Assembly (NCBI GenBank): GCA_014238945.1
Contig: JABAAB010000097.1
Coordinates: 1 to 53,183, forward strand
Direction of reading: 5' to 3'
Source: Lysobacterales bacterium
GTDB taxonomy: Bacteria; Pseudomonadota; Gammaproteobacteria; Xanthomonadales; SZUA-36
DNA: 53,183 bases
In this document: in pieces, positions 17,777-26,678 of the stretch
Layout of the letters: every line of letters starts with the position of its first letter
Numbering within the stretch: position 1 is the first letter of the stretch
Notes under the pieces: model-generated
What the model was told of the DNA's origin: nothing
Databases searched by the model: none
The model's input: only the letters and a program-made list of their open reading frames with translations
Made by a program: the position numbers and the translations under genes

Positions 17777-18496
17777 ATGTTAAAGCAGTTCAAGACATTG
17801 GGTTTGGCAGTCGTATTGCCCACATTATTAAGCTCCATGACTGCGCCTTCTCTCGCGGGTGGTGGAAACCCCAATACCCTGACGGTATCAGAACGTGATG
17901 CCGGCTGGAGACTGCTGTTTGATGGCAGCACCCTGCAGGGTTGGCGTGGGTATCACAACGAGGAAATCCCCAAAGGATGGACTGTCGACCACGGCACCCT
18001 GAATTTCTCCAATGGTCAGGGAGACATCGTAACCGTCGATCAATTTGCCAATTTTGAACTTACCCTGCAGTGGAAGGTATCTGAGGGTGGCAACAGCGGC
18101 ATCTTTTACCTGGCAACCCTGGGTCTGGAAAGAATCTACCTGGGCGCGCCCGAAATGCAGGTGCTCGATGACCAGCACCATGCGGATGGCAAAAGCCCGC
18201 TGACTTCTGCAGGCGCGAATTACGCACTACATCCCGCACCCAGGGGTGTCGTCCACCCGGCAGGGGAATGGAACCAGGTATTGATCAGGATAAAAAACGA
18301 ACAGGTTGAACATTGGCTGAACGGCCAGAAAATAGTTGAGTATGTTATCGGTTCCGACGACTGGAAAAATCGGGTTGCCGGTTCGAAATTTGCTGACTGG
18401 CCGGATTATGGCATAGCCCGCAGTGGTCATATCGGATTGCAGGACCACGGCGACCCGGTCTGGTACCGCAATATCAAGATCCGGGTACTGGATTGA
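17777..18496 (+). CDS. DUF1080 (3-keto-disaccharide hydrolase fold) secreted protein
   Basis: I place the start at the ATG at 17777 (MLKQFKTLGLAVVLPTLLSS), giving 239 residues with a signal peptide ending near APSLAGG; an ATG 21 nt upstream is the alternative. The mature part is a concanavalin-like jelly-roll of the DUF1080 family. Motifs are WRLLFDGSTLQGWRGY, WTVDHGTLNF, FELTLQWKVSEGGNSGIFY and GHIGLQDHGDPVWYRNIKI. The family is named 3-keto-disaccharide hydrolase; it cleaves glycosides after oxidation at C3. Its stop shares one base with the start of the first GMC dehydrogenase (TGATG), a strong sign that oxidation and cleavage are coupled here. It is the first gene of the plus-strand operon. 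Confidence 0.87.
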   Translation: MLKQFKTLGLAVVLPTLLSSMTAPSLAGGGNPNTLTVSERDAGWRLLFDGSTLQGWRGYHNEEIPKGWTVDHGTLNFSNGQGDIVTVDQFANFELTLQWKVSEGGNSGIFYLATLGLERIYLGAPEMQVLDDQHHADGKSPLTSAGANYALHPAPRGVVHPAGEWNQVLIRIKNEQVEHWLNGQKIVEYVIGSDDWKNRVAGSKFADWPDYGIARSGHIGLQDHGDPVWYRNIKIRVLD

Positions 18497-20283
18497 TGCC
18501 AAAATCACAAGCCGAATATGACGTGATCGTGGTTGGCTCCGGTGCCGCCGGGGGCATGTCTGCCTTCATTCTCGCGGTCCATGGTGTACGGGTTCTGATG
18601 CTTGAGGCGGGACGTGATTATGATCCTGTCACCGAAACCCCCATGTTCCAGCTACCCTCTGAGGCACCCTTGCGTGGCGCCTCTACACCCGAAAAGCCTT
18701 TCGGATTCTTTGATGCCACTGTCGACGGGGGTTGGCAGGTGCCAGGGGAGCCTTACAGCAGCGACCAGGATGTCAATTTCAAATGGTGGCGTTCGCGAAT
18801 GCTGGGCGGACGTACCAATCACTGGGGCCGTATTTCGCTGCGTATGGGTCATTACGACTACAAACCCCGGTCACGTGACGGCTTGGGTTTTGACTGGCCC
18901 ATGAATTACGAGGACGTCGAACCCTGGTACGACAAGACCGAGGCCCTGATCGGAGTCTACGGCTCGAACGAGGGTCTGGAAAACACACCCGACTCATCAC
19001 CGGGTGTACTGCTTCCCGCACCGGCACCGCGTGTCCACGAACTGCTGACGCAAAAAACCTGTGCCGAGAACCTGGACATACCGGTGATCCCGGCGCACCT
19101 GGCCATCTTGTCCCGCAAACAGGATGCCGATCACTGGCCCGCCCGTCTGTTCCCCAACAACCCGTTGGCACAAAAGGTAGTCCGGCAATCGATGCGGGAG
19201 CGCGCCGCCTGTTTTTTTGCCACCCCCTGTGGGAGGGGTTGTTCCATCAAGGCAAATTTCCAGTCGACCACGGTACTGATTCCCCCTGCCCTGGCCACCG
19301 GCAACCTCGACATCCGCACCGACGCCATGGTCCGTGAAGTGACCACCGACGCCAGGGGACGGGCCACGGGTGTGCATTACATCGACAAGCAATGCGGTGA
19401 AGACCGGCACGCCAGTGCAAAACTGGTCATCCTGGCTGCGAGTGCCTGTGAGTCAGCCCGCATCATGATGAATTCACGTTCAACGCTTTTTCCACATGGG
19501 GTAGGAAACGGCAGTGGCAAGGTGGGTAAATACCTGATGGACACAGTCGGTGCCTGGGTCGGCGGGCAGATCCCTGCGCTGGAGAACATGCCACCGCACA
19601 ACCAGGACGGTGCCAGTGGTATGCACCTGTATACCCCGTGGTGGCTGTACCAGCAGCAGGCACGTGGCAAACTGGATTTCGCACGGGGCTACCACATCGA
19701 AATGTATGGTGGCCGCAGAATGCCAGGGGCCTGGGCGTTCGCTGGTCTCGGTAACGACACGGGCGGGGCCTACGGCAAGCGGCTTAAACGCGAGGCGCGC
19801 CGTTATTACGGCTCGTACATTGGTTATGCGGGTCGTGGTGAGATGATCCCCAACGAAGACTGTTACTGCGAAATCGACCCCTCTGGTGCAGTCGACCGCT
19901 GGGGTATACCCACGTTGAAGTTCCAATGGAAGTGGTCGAAGCACGAACTGAACCAGGCCCGCCACATGCAACACACCTTCCGGGACATGATCGAAGCCAT
20001 GGGTGGCAGGGTCACTTCTACCATACACAAGGACGGTGCCGATGCCATTGCCGCCCCCGGCGAAATCATCCACGAGGTCGGCGGGGCGATCATGGGGAAG
20101 GATCCCGACCGGTCCGTGGTCAACCAGTATTGCCAGTCACACGAGATTCCCAACCTGTTTGTCGCCGACGGGGCCTGTTTTGTCTCGAATGCGGACAAGA
20201 ATCCTACCCTCAGCATAATGGCGATCGCATGGCGATCTTCGGATTACATCGTTGACCAGATGCAAAAGGGGACCTTTTCATGA
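18496..20283 (+). CDS. GMC oxidoreductase (first), FAD/3Fe-4S sugar dehydrogenase catalytic subunit
   Basis: From the ATG at 18496 the protein has 595 residues. VIVVGSGAAGGMSAFILA is the FAD-binding loop, and the C-terminal GMC part has IHEVGGAIMG and NADKNPTLSIMAIAW with the usual Asn-Pro. Residues Cys239, Cys245 and Cys249 form C-x5-C-x3-C, the spacing of the 3Fe-4S ligands in FAD-dependent glucose dehydrogenases. It has no signal peptide of its own. The next gene, overlapping by 4 nt, encodes a Tat small subunit that probably carries it to the periplasm. The likely role is oxidation of a sugar or glycoside, possibly at C3, with electrons passed through the cluster. The acceptor cytochrome is not encoded in the window. 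Confidence 0.88.
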   Translation: MPKSQAEYDVIVVGSGAAGGMSAFILAVHGVRVLMLEAGRDYDPVTETPMFQLPSEAPLRGASTPEKPFGFFDATVDGGWQVPGEPYSSDQDVNFKWWRSRMLGGRTNHWGRISLRMGHYDYKPRSRDGLGFDWPMNYEDVEPWYDKTEALIGVYGSNEGLENTPDSSPGVLLPAPAPRVHELLTQKTCAENLDIPVIPAHLAILSRKQDADHWPARLFPNNPLAQKVVRQSMRERAACFFATPCGRGCSIKANFQSTTVLIPPALATGNLDIRTDAMVREVTTDARGRATGVHYIDKQCGEDRHASAKLVILAASACESARIMMNSRSTLFPHGVGNGSGKVGKYLMDTVGAWVGGQIPALENMPPHNQDGASGMHLYTPWWLYQQQARGKLDFARGYHIEMYGGRRMPGAWAFAGLGNDTGGAYGKRLKREARRYYGSYIGYAGRGEMIPNEDCYCEIDPSGAVDRWGIPTLKFQWKWSKHELNQARHMQHTFRDMIEAMGGRVTSTIHKDGADAIAAPGEIIHEVGGAIMGKDPDRSVVNQYCQSHEIPNLFVADGACFVSNADKNPTLSIMAIAWRSSDYIVDQMQKGTFS

Positions 20284-20951
20284 GCAGAAATAAACCCGTT
20301 AAAATTGCCCGCCGCACCGTCATCAAGTTCATCGCTGCTGCCGCTGCAGCACCGGCATTGTGGCCGGGTTTGGCTGTCCAGGCACGCAAAGTAGCTATCG
20401 AAAAGGGCAGGAAAAATCACAAAGGGCCTGCTGGAACCCCGTCTGACCCGGACCTGATCAACCCGGTTGTACCCTGGGAACTGACACTCAGCGATGAACA
20501 CCTCGGAATGCTGGAGACACTGTGCGACATGATCATTCCGGCGGATGAACACTCACCCTCAGCCGGTAGCATCGGTGCACATGATTTCATCGATGAATGG
20601 GTCAGTGCGCCATATGATGGCATGAAACGCGACAGGGTGACTGTCACCGAGGGATTGTCCTGGCTTGAGAAGGAGTCTGACAAGCGCTTTAGCGCCACTT
20701 TTGCTGACCTTGAAGAAGAGCAAAAAACCTCGATTTGCGATGATATCTGCCATGTGGCCTCCAGCGCGCCGGAACACGTCAGGGGTGCACAATTCTTTGA
20801 CAGGGTCCGTGACCTCACCGCAATGGCCTTCTACACCACACCGGAAGGTATGAAAGACCTTGGATACATCGGTAATGTACCATTGACCAAGTGGTTGCCA
20901 CCCCCCAGGGAGGTCCTGCAACATGCAGGTCTGATACCTGACGACGAATAG
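20280..20951 (+). CDS. Gluconate 2-dehydrogenase subunit 3-like Tat small subunit (first)
   Basis: This 223-residue protein begins with a twin-arginine signal (KIARRTVIKFIAAAAAA, cleavage near AVQA). The mature part has the subunit-3 pattern LGMLETLCDMIIPADEHSPSA, then HDFIDEWV and later DRVRDLTAMAFYTTPEGMKD. This family is the small subunit of FAD sugar dehydrogenases (gluconate 2-, glucose and glucoside 3-dehydrogenases). It folds with the GMC subunit and provides the export signal for the complex. The gene overlaps the upstream GMC gene by 4 nt and is followed after 52 nt by a second GMC gene. Confidence 0.88.
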   Translation: MSRNKPVKIARRTVIKFIAAAAAAPALWPGLAVQARKVAIEKGRKNHKGPAGTPSDPDLINPVVPWELTLSDEHLGMLETLCDMIIPADEHSPSAGSIGAHDFIDEWVSAPYDGMKRDRVTVTEGLSWLEKESDKRFSATFADLEEEQKTSICDDICHVASSAPEHVRGAQFFDRVRDLTAMAFYTTPEGMKDLGYIGNVPLTKWLPPPREVLQHAGLIPDDE

Positions 20952-21003
20952 GACGATGACCCCTTGTGAACCGGGCATGGACAAAAAACAAGACAATTGA
21001 CCC

Positions 21004-22689
21004 ATGAACAAGACTTCCCCGCAATATGATGCAATCGTCGTCGGCTCCGGCATATCCGGTGGCTGGGCTGCAAAAGAACTGACGGAGAAAGGACTCAATG
21101 TCCTGCTGCTTGAACGTGGCAAAAATGTCGAGCACATCAAGGATTACATCAACGCCACCAAGGGCATCTGGGAATATGCACACCGGGGACAACGAACCTT
21201 TGCGATGGAGGAAGCCTACCCGGTCCTCAAGCGTGACTACCCGTTAAATGAAAAAAACCTGGACTGGTGGGCCTCGGACCAGGATTCACCCTATACCGAG
21301 ATCAAACGATTTGACTGGTTCCGTGGCTACCAGGTGGGTGGGCGATCGTTGCTCTGGGGCCGACAGAGCTATCGCTGGAGTGCATTTGATTTCGAAGCCA
21401 ATGCCCGTGATGGCATTGCACCCGACTGGCCCATCCGTTACAAGGACCTGGCACCCTGGTATGACCATGTAGAGCGTCACGCGGGAATTTCAGGTTCGCT
21501 CGAAGGACTTGAACAATTGCCCGATGGCGAATTCCAGCCGGCCATGCCGTTAAATTGCGGTGAGGAACTTGTGGCCGGTAACCTGGCCGGTGCGTTCAAT
21601 GGCAAGCGCAAGATCATCCCGGGCCGAACAGCCAACCTGACCCAGGCATTGCCCGGAAGAAGTCCCTGCCAGTATCGCCGTGCCTGCTGGCTCGGCTGTC
21701 CTTACGGCGCCTATTTCAGCACCCAGTCCTCGACCCTGCCTGCAGCCATGACCACAGGTCGTTTGACGCTGCTGCCGTTCTCCATTGTCAGTGAACTTCT
21801 ATATGACAAGGATCTTAAACGTGCAAGCGGTGTACGCGTGGTCGATGCAGTCACGGAACAGACGCAGGAATACTCGGCACGTGTCATATTTGTTTGCGCC
21901 TCCACGCTGAATTCCACCTGGTTGCTGATGCGCTCGGCCACCGACATCTGGCCGGGTGGCCTGGGCAGCAGTTCGGGTCAGTTGGGTCACAACCTGATGG
22001 ACCACCATTTCCGGGTGGGTGCATCGGGAGCCATTGCCGATCTTGATGACAAATATTACTACGGTGCCCGGCCTACGGGTTTTTATATTCCCCGCTACCG
22101 CAACCTGTTTGGTGACAAACGGGATTACCTGCGGGGTTTCGGTTACCAGGGCGGAGCCAGTCGACAGGGCTGGTCGCGCGCAGTCAGGGAACTGGGTGTG
22201 GGTGGTGAATTCAAGGATGCCATGGCCCAACCAGGTCAATGGACCGTGGGCGCAACGGCGTTTGGGGAGATGCTGCCGAGCCACAACAACAAGATCAGCC
22301 TGGACCAGGAGCGTACCGACAAATGGGGCATGCCGGTACTGGCTATTGATTGCGCCATGGGAGAAAACGAGCACCTGATGCGCGTAGACATGATGAACGA
22401 CATGGCGGAGACACTGGAGGCAGCCGGTGTCAAGGATGTTACAACCTACGATTCAAAATTTTTCCCGGGCATGGGTATCCACGAAATGGGGACCGCACGC
22501 ATGGGGCGTGACCCGAAGACCTCGGTGCTCAATTCATGGAACCAGGTCTGGGATGCAAAAAACGTGTTTGTGACCGATGGATCGTGCATGGCCTCGGCCG
22601 CCTGCCAGAATCCGTCCCTGACCTACATGGCGTTGACCGCACGTGCGGCTGATCATGCCGTGAAGGAACTCAAGCGGGGTAATCTGTGA
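21004..22689 (+). CDS. GMC oxidoreductase (second), glucoside 3-dehydrogenase-like catalytic subunit
   Basis: This 561-residue protein has the FAD loop AIVVGSGISGGWAAKEL, the GMC signature GRSLLWGRQSYRWS and a C-terminal GIHEMGTARMGRDPKTSVLN. The end is ACQNPSLTYMALTARAADHA. This last block is typical of the LacA-like glucoside 3-dehydrogenase branch. Cys222, Cys228 and Cys232 form the same C-x5-C-x3-C cluster motif as in the first GMC protein. It shares the overall fold with the first GMC but is clearly diverged, so the two are unlikely to be a recent duplication and may differ in substrate. It relies on the following Tat small subunit for export. Confidence 0.9.
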   Translation: MNKTSPQYDAIVVGSGISGGWAAKELTEKGLNVLLLERGKNVEHIKDYINATKGIWEYAHRGQRTFAMEEAYPVLKRDYPLNEKNLDWWASDQDSPYTEIKRFDWFRGYQVGGRSLLWGRQSYRWSAFDFEANARDGIAPDWPIRYKDLAPWYDHVERHAGISGSLEGLEQLPDGEFQPAMPLNCGEELVAGNLAGAFNGKRKIIPGRTANLTQALPGRSPCQYRRACWLGCPYGAYFSTQSSTLPAAMTTGRLTLLPFSIVSELLYDKDLKRASGVRVVDAVTEQTQEYSARVIFVCASTLNSTWLLMRSATDIWPGGLGSSSGQLGHNLMDHHFRVGASGAIADLDDKYYYGARPTGFYIPRYRNLFGDKRDYLRGFGYQGGASRQGWSRAVRELGVGGEFKDAMAQPGQWTVGATAFGEMLPSHNNKISLDQERTDKWGMPVLAIDCAMGENEHLMRVDMMNDMAETLEAAGVKDVTTYDSKFFPGMGIHEMGTARMGRDPKTSVLNSWNQVWDAKNVFVTDGSCMASAACQNPSLTYMALTARAADHAVKELKRGNL

Positions 22690-22714
22690 TGACTTGTATT
22701 TGCCGGAGTTGTGC

Positions 22715-23329
22715 ATGCCAAATGTAAAAAAGGAATATGAACTGATCAGCCGCAGGGAAATGTTGCAGCGGGTCACCACCATGCTCGGTGGCGTGGCGCT
22801 GGTCGGCCAGGGTGCATTGCTTGCTGCTCTTGAGGAACACCCAGAACAGAGAAACCCGGATGCGCGACTGTTCAGTCAAAAAGACATAGCATGGCTGGAC
22901 GAAGTGGCCGAGACCATACTTCCTGAAACCAGGACACCTGGTGCCAAAGCCGCCGCTGTCGGGGCATTCATGGCCCTGATGGTCACCGATACCTACGATC
23001 CGGAGGAACAACAGGTGTTCCTGGATGGCATGCGTACTCTGGAAGAAGCAAGTGCGGTAATGCACGGGCAATCCTTTATATCCACCACAGCGGACGAACG
23101 CCTGCAACTACTGGAAAAGCTCGATGTGGAACAGAAAGAATTCATGGACAACCGCGGTGAGGATACCTCCGTTCACTATTTCCGTATGATGAAAGAGCTG
23201 ACCCTGCTGGGATACTTCACTTCCGAAATCGGCTGCACCCAGGCCATGCGTTATATCGAATCACCCGGTCGTTATGATCCCTGTGTGCCCTACACACCGG
23301 GGGAAAAAACCTGGGCCCGGCACGCCTGA
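22715..23329 (+). CDS. Gluconate 2-dehydrogenase subunit 3-like Tat small subunit (second)
   Basis: The ATG at 22715, with GGAG about 7 nt upstream, gives 204 residues; a TTG 21 nt further upstream is less likely. The N-terminus has ELISRREMLQRVTTMLGG, a twin-arginine signal. The mature protein has IAWLDEVAETILPETRTPGA and a late LTLLGYFTSEIGCTQAMRYI, the usual small-subunit blocks. It pairs with the second GMC protein 25 nt upstream. It is the last gene of the five-gene plus-strand operon. Its 3' end faces the frameshifted beta-helix gene across 122 nt, in which I see no strong terminator. Confidence 0.87.
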   Translation: MPNVKKEYELISRREMLQRVTTMLGGVALVGQGALLAALEEHPEQRNPDARLFSQKDIAWLDEVAETILPETRTPGAKAAAVGAFMALMVTDTYDPEEQQVFLDGMRTLEEASAVMHGQSFISTTADERLQLLEKLDVEQKEFMDNRGEDTSVHYFRMMKELTLLGYFTSEIGCTQAMRYIESPGRYDPCVPYTPGEKTWARHA

Positions 23330-23451
23330 GGCCATTGAAACCCGCGAACGATCACGGTTCCTGCAAGCAACAGGATCGGATTTCACAACATACTGCCGAT
23401 TGTTGAGAGCTCATGAACCGGCACACATATCCGGCCGTCTGCGGTTAATCG

Positions 23452-24410
23452 TCAAGAGTCCCCGTTCTCAAATCCATTCTGGTAGATGATGTTTTCGAGT
23501 GTCGTACAACTGACCGAAACGTCACTGACATCCCCGGAATTCAGTGTCCCTGAACCATTATTGACGGTACAAAATTGACCCGGCGATGAAGGCTGGGTCT
23601 TGACACTTACGTTGTAGGTGCTGCCTTCGGCGATGGGTGTTGTGAAAACAAAGTCCCCGTTGGCAATGATATCGAGATCGTCCCCACCGTGGTTCTGCAA
23701 GACCAGGCCAGTACCAGCCAGACCGGATACCGTGCCACCTACGCTGAAAGATACTGAGCGCTCTACTGCCCCGGGATCACAACCATCGGCCGCATTGTCG
23801 GGGTCCAGATCGATTACCCTCAAGTCGGTCTTGGTGTTGCTCCTGCCTCGCTGATCTGCCGTTTCACCTGGGCAGTTACCCTGGTCGATCAATGGACTGT
23901 TGACCATGGGGGGCATGGTCAGTGTTGGTCCACCATAATCCCCGCTGTCTTCGAGCATGGGATCCAGTGGTGATTCTGAACTGCCCACGTTGTCTTCTTC
24001 CCCGTTGGGTGTACCTGCAGGAAAATAAGTTGTGGCGCCCGAATTATCGCCAATCCAGTTAAAGCCATTACTGGATACGGTGTCGGGTACTGCAATGGAA
24101 ATATCAGGATGGTTGGCCGATGCGCTGAGGTCTGAGTTTGCCGCAATTATGGTATTTTCGAGCATCAGGCTGCCGATTTGCATTGCCAGTGCCCCATTTC
24201 CCGAACCGCTTTCATCGGCATCAGAACGGTTACCACTGATGGTGCTGTGCCTGATGGTGGGCTCGGCAGCCTGTGAAAGATGAATCGCACCGCCATCACT
24301 GTCGGCCTGATGGTCATTAAACGTACTTCGCTCGATGGTGACGCTGTCGGTGTCTTTTGCCGAGATGGAGATGGCACCACCATTGGCGGACGACCCATTT
24401 GCACTATTGG
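23452..24410 (-). pseudogene. CSLREA beta-helix protein, 3' part (after frameshift)
   Basis: This is the downstream part of the gene that starts at 25070. The reading frame is open from the A/T run at 24411-24417 to the stop at 23452 and continues the beta-helix repeats without a break (SSANGGAISISAKDTDS, ERSTFNDHQADSDGGAI, STISGNRSDADES). After the helix comes a segment with SPLIDQGNCPGETADQRG and DPGAVERS, the usual end of this protein type. Then follows a small beta-sandwich (FSVGGTVSGLAGTGLVLQN). The extreme C-terminus is IIYQNGFENGDS. A start exists at 24183, but it lies inside the repeat region and is unlikely to be used. With one base restored the whole protein would have 539 residues. 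Confidence 0.75.
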
Positions 24411-25070
24411 AAAAAAAGTCGTGTTGCTGATGTCGAGGATTGAACCATTGCCAGTAAAGTTACTGAACAAGATGGCGCCGCCGTTCCCGGTGGCAGAGTT
24501 GCCAATAAAAGTGCTTTCCTCTATGGCTGTCACCCGGCCTCCGGAAATGTTGCTGGTGGTAATGTAAATCGCTCCACCCACTCCACCAGACTCGCAACCA
24601 TTCAGTCTGACGCGTTGTAGAGTCAATGAGTTTGACTCATGCAGGATGCAGCCCCCAACTGTTTCGTTGTAACCATTCACAATGGCCAGGTTTTCAACCT
24701 GGTAGTCGCCGGTTCCAAAACTGAAACTGAACTGCCGATATTGTCCCGCTCCATCGATGATCAGGTTAGCAACCCCCGTGCCACCAATTCTTCCACCTTC
24801 GGTAAATGCTGGTAAATCACGTTCCAGCAGAATCGTACCCTTGACATCTATATAAATACTGTCTCGCCCGGAACCCGCTGCACAGTCACCGACTGCGGTA
24901 TCGGTGTTGGCGGCTTCTATTGCCTGTCTCAGTTGGCAGCTATCCTTGGCCGGTATCGTATCGTCATTCAGTGTATTTACCGTGATCGTTGCGGCCCGAG
25001 TTGTTATGACACCGCAAACCATCAGGCTGACGAAGATCGTTGTGACCCACTTTTTCACGTTATTGTTCAA
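24165..25070 (-). pseudogene. CSLREA-domain right-handed beta-helix protein, 5' part (frameshifted)
   Basis: The start at 25070 gives a signal peptide (VTTIFVSLMVCGVITTRA) followed by ATITVNTLNDDTIPAKDSCQLRQAIEAAN, read here in its two halves as ITVNTLNDD and CQLRQAIEAAN. This is the CSLREA-type N-terminal domain. Beta-helix repeats of the type IEESTFIGNSATGNGGAI follow up to NTTFF near 24411. There the frame leaves the repeat pattern and ends in about 80 unrelated residues at 24165. A run of seven A (24411-24417, T on the coding strand) sits exactly at the break; eight would restore the frame. Such proteins are surface or secreted. It may be a real mutation, a slippage switch or a base-calling error. 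Confidence 0.75.
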
Positions 25071-25135
25071 GTTTTCTCCTCATGCCACATTAAGATCCAC
25101 ACAACATCAAGGAAAAATCACTTCCGCTCGTGGTA

Positions 25136-25996
25136 TCAATAACTGCAAGTGGCAGGATCGGGTTCCACAAAATACGACCGGTAGTTGCTCGCCTTGGTGT
25201 CCATGCAACCTTTCAGATTGAGCAATTCCACATTCCGAAACTGGATCGGGTGCCCTTCGCTCTGCAGTGAAATGTAACCGGCACCCAGCGGCTCTCCATC
25301 GGGCTTCAATTCAGGCCGGTGTCCCGAAACCACACCACCACCATAGGTCATATCCGTATACTCCATCACGACCTCACCGTTGATATAGTGAACAATACGC
25401 TGGTCACCCTGGACCAGGGCCTCAGCGGTTACCCACTGATCACCTTCAAAGGTCGGCGAACTGGATTCGATACAGTGGGTGGCACCGATTTCACCCTTGT
25501 AAACCACGTGGGTACCGGGCGAGCACAGGTTACCGGTGGGCCGGGCCTGACCATCATCGAGTCCGCCCAGAAACTGGAATTCCAGCGAGATTGGAAAATC
25601 CTGTCCGGGGGGCATACTGGCAGGTGATTGTGAATGCAACATGGCACCACTGTTGCGATTCGCCCATCCGGGTGCCCCGGGAGCCTGATCCCCTGTGAAC
25701 CGGTATTCAAGCCTCAGCCGGTAGTGTGAGTAAGGTGTGTCATAAAAAATATGGCCGAAACTTGAATCGAACTCTGCGTATTCCTGGTAGGAAACCGTCA
25801 ACTGGCCATCGCTCACGCGAAAAGTATTCGCGTGGTTTTCGCCGGAAGGATATCCACGAATCTTGACCGTCCAGCCGTCAAGGTCTTTGCCGTTGAACAA
25901 GGGTAACCAGTCACCTGAACCAACCGCTTCATCTGCCGTTGCAATTGACGACCAGGATACGATTAGCAGACATAAAACAAGTAATGTTTTGGTCAT
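25136..25996 (-). CDS. DUF1080 (3-keto-disaccharide hydrolase fold) secreted protein with C-terminal GCMD tail
   Basis: The ATG at 25996 has a strong RBS (GAGGGG) and a signal peptide (MTKTLLVLCLLIVSWSSIATA), giving 286 residues. The DUF1080 jelly-roll has WLPLFNGKDLDGWTVKI, FDSSFGHIFYDTPYSHYRL, WANRNSGAMLHSQ and SLQSEGHPIQFRNVELLNL. It ends with a short Cys-flanked tail, GCMDTKASNY to PDPATCSY, similar to small tails seen on other exported proteins. The gene is separated from the DUF1080-GMC operon by the beta-helix gene, but it probably serves the same oxidative glycoside pathway, with a different leaving group or linkage. Its divergent neighbour is a truncated permease. Confidence 0.86.
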   Translation of the reverse strand: MTKTLLVLCLLIVSWSSIATADEAVGSGDWLPLFNGKDLDGWTVKIRGYPSGENHANTFRVSDGQLTVSYQEYAEFDSSFGHIFYDTPYSHYRLRLEYRFTGDQAPGAPGWANRNSGAMLHSQSPASMPPGQDFPISLEFQFLGGLDDGQARPTGNLCSPGTHVVYKGEIGATHCIESSSPTFEGDQWVTAEALVQGDQRIVHYINGEVVMEYTDMTYGGGVVSGHRPELKPDGEPLGAGYISLQSEGHPIQFRNVELLNLKGCMDTKASNYRSYFVEPDPATCSY

Positions 25997-26063
25997 ATAA
26001 CTACCCCTCGGTGAAACTGGACCTATAATTTTGACATTGATCAACATACGTTTGAACCATTGA

Positions 26064-26678
26064 ATTGCAATTACGACAAATCGATCGGATTCGGCTGGGG
26101 ATACTTGCCCGAAGCTCGAAAAAAGTGGATTGATCTTACTATCCGCTGAGGAATCCATCGATCAGGTGTTCGATCTCAAGGAAGGCACCGATGCCAATCT
26201 GACCCGCGACCGATTGAAAAAATACCTGCCAAAAGACGTGCTGGTGATGACCTGTTCCGACTTCGCAAATCGGGAAAAAGCCTATTGGAATGCCGCCACC
26301 CCCATTGGTTTCATATTCGCATTTGGCGCCATTATGGGATTTGTGGTCGGCGCGATTATCGTCTACCAGATATTGTTCGCCGATGTGTCAGAACATCTGA
26401 ACGAATATGCCACATTGCGGGCACTGGGATACCCCAATCGCTTCATTTCAGGCATCGTTGTTCAACAGGCAATGATCCTGGGGGTGCTGGGATTCTTTCC
26501 AGGTGTCGCCGGTGTGTACTGGTTATCGGCCAAGGCGACAGCAGCCACGCACCTGCCCTTGTACATCACCGAACAACGGGCCTTGAGTGTATTTCTGATG
26601 ACCCTGGCGATGTGCGCCATCTCGGCACTGCTGGCGGTACGCAAGGTTCGCCGGCTTGATCCGGCAGATGTGTTCTGA
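26064..26678 (+). pseudogene. DevC-type ABC transporter permease, C-terminal half only
   Basis: The frame is open from a TGA at 26061-26063 and recognisable homology starts about 26124. It shows LPKDVLVMTCSDFANREKAY, then ATPIGFIFAFGAIMGFVVG and further spans ending RRLDPADVF. This is the second half of a DevC/FtsX-type permease (full length about 380 residues). The first membrane span and most of the periplasmic domain are missing. The TTG at 26130 is the only candidate start and would not give a complete permease. The stop shares a base with the DevA start (TGATG), so the original operon order devC-devA is kept. The break lies about 130 nt from the divergent DUF1080 start. Confidence 0.8.
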
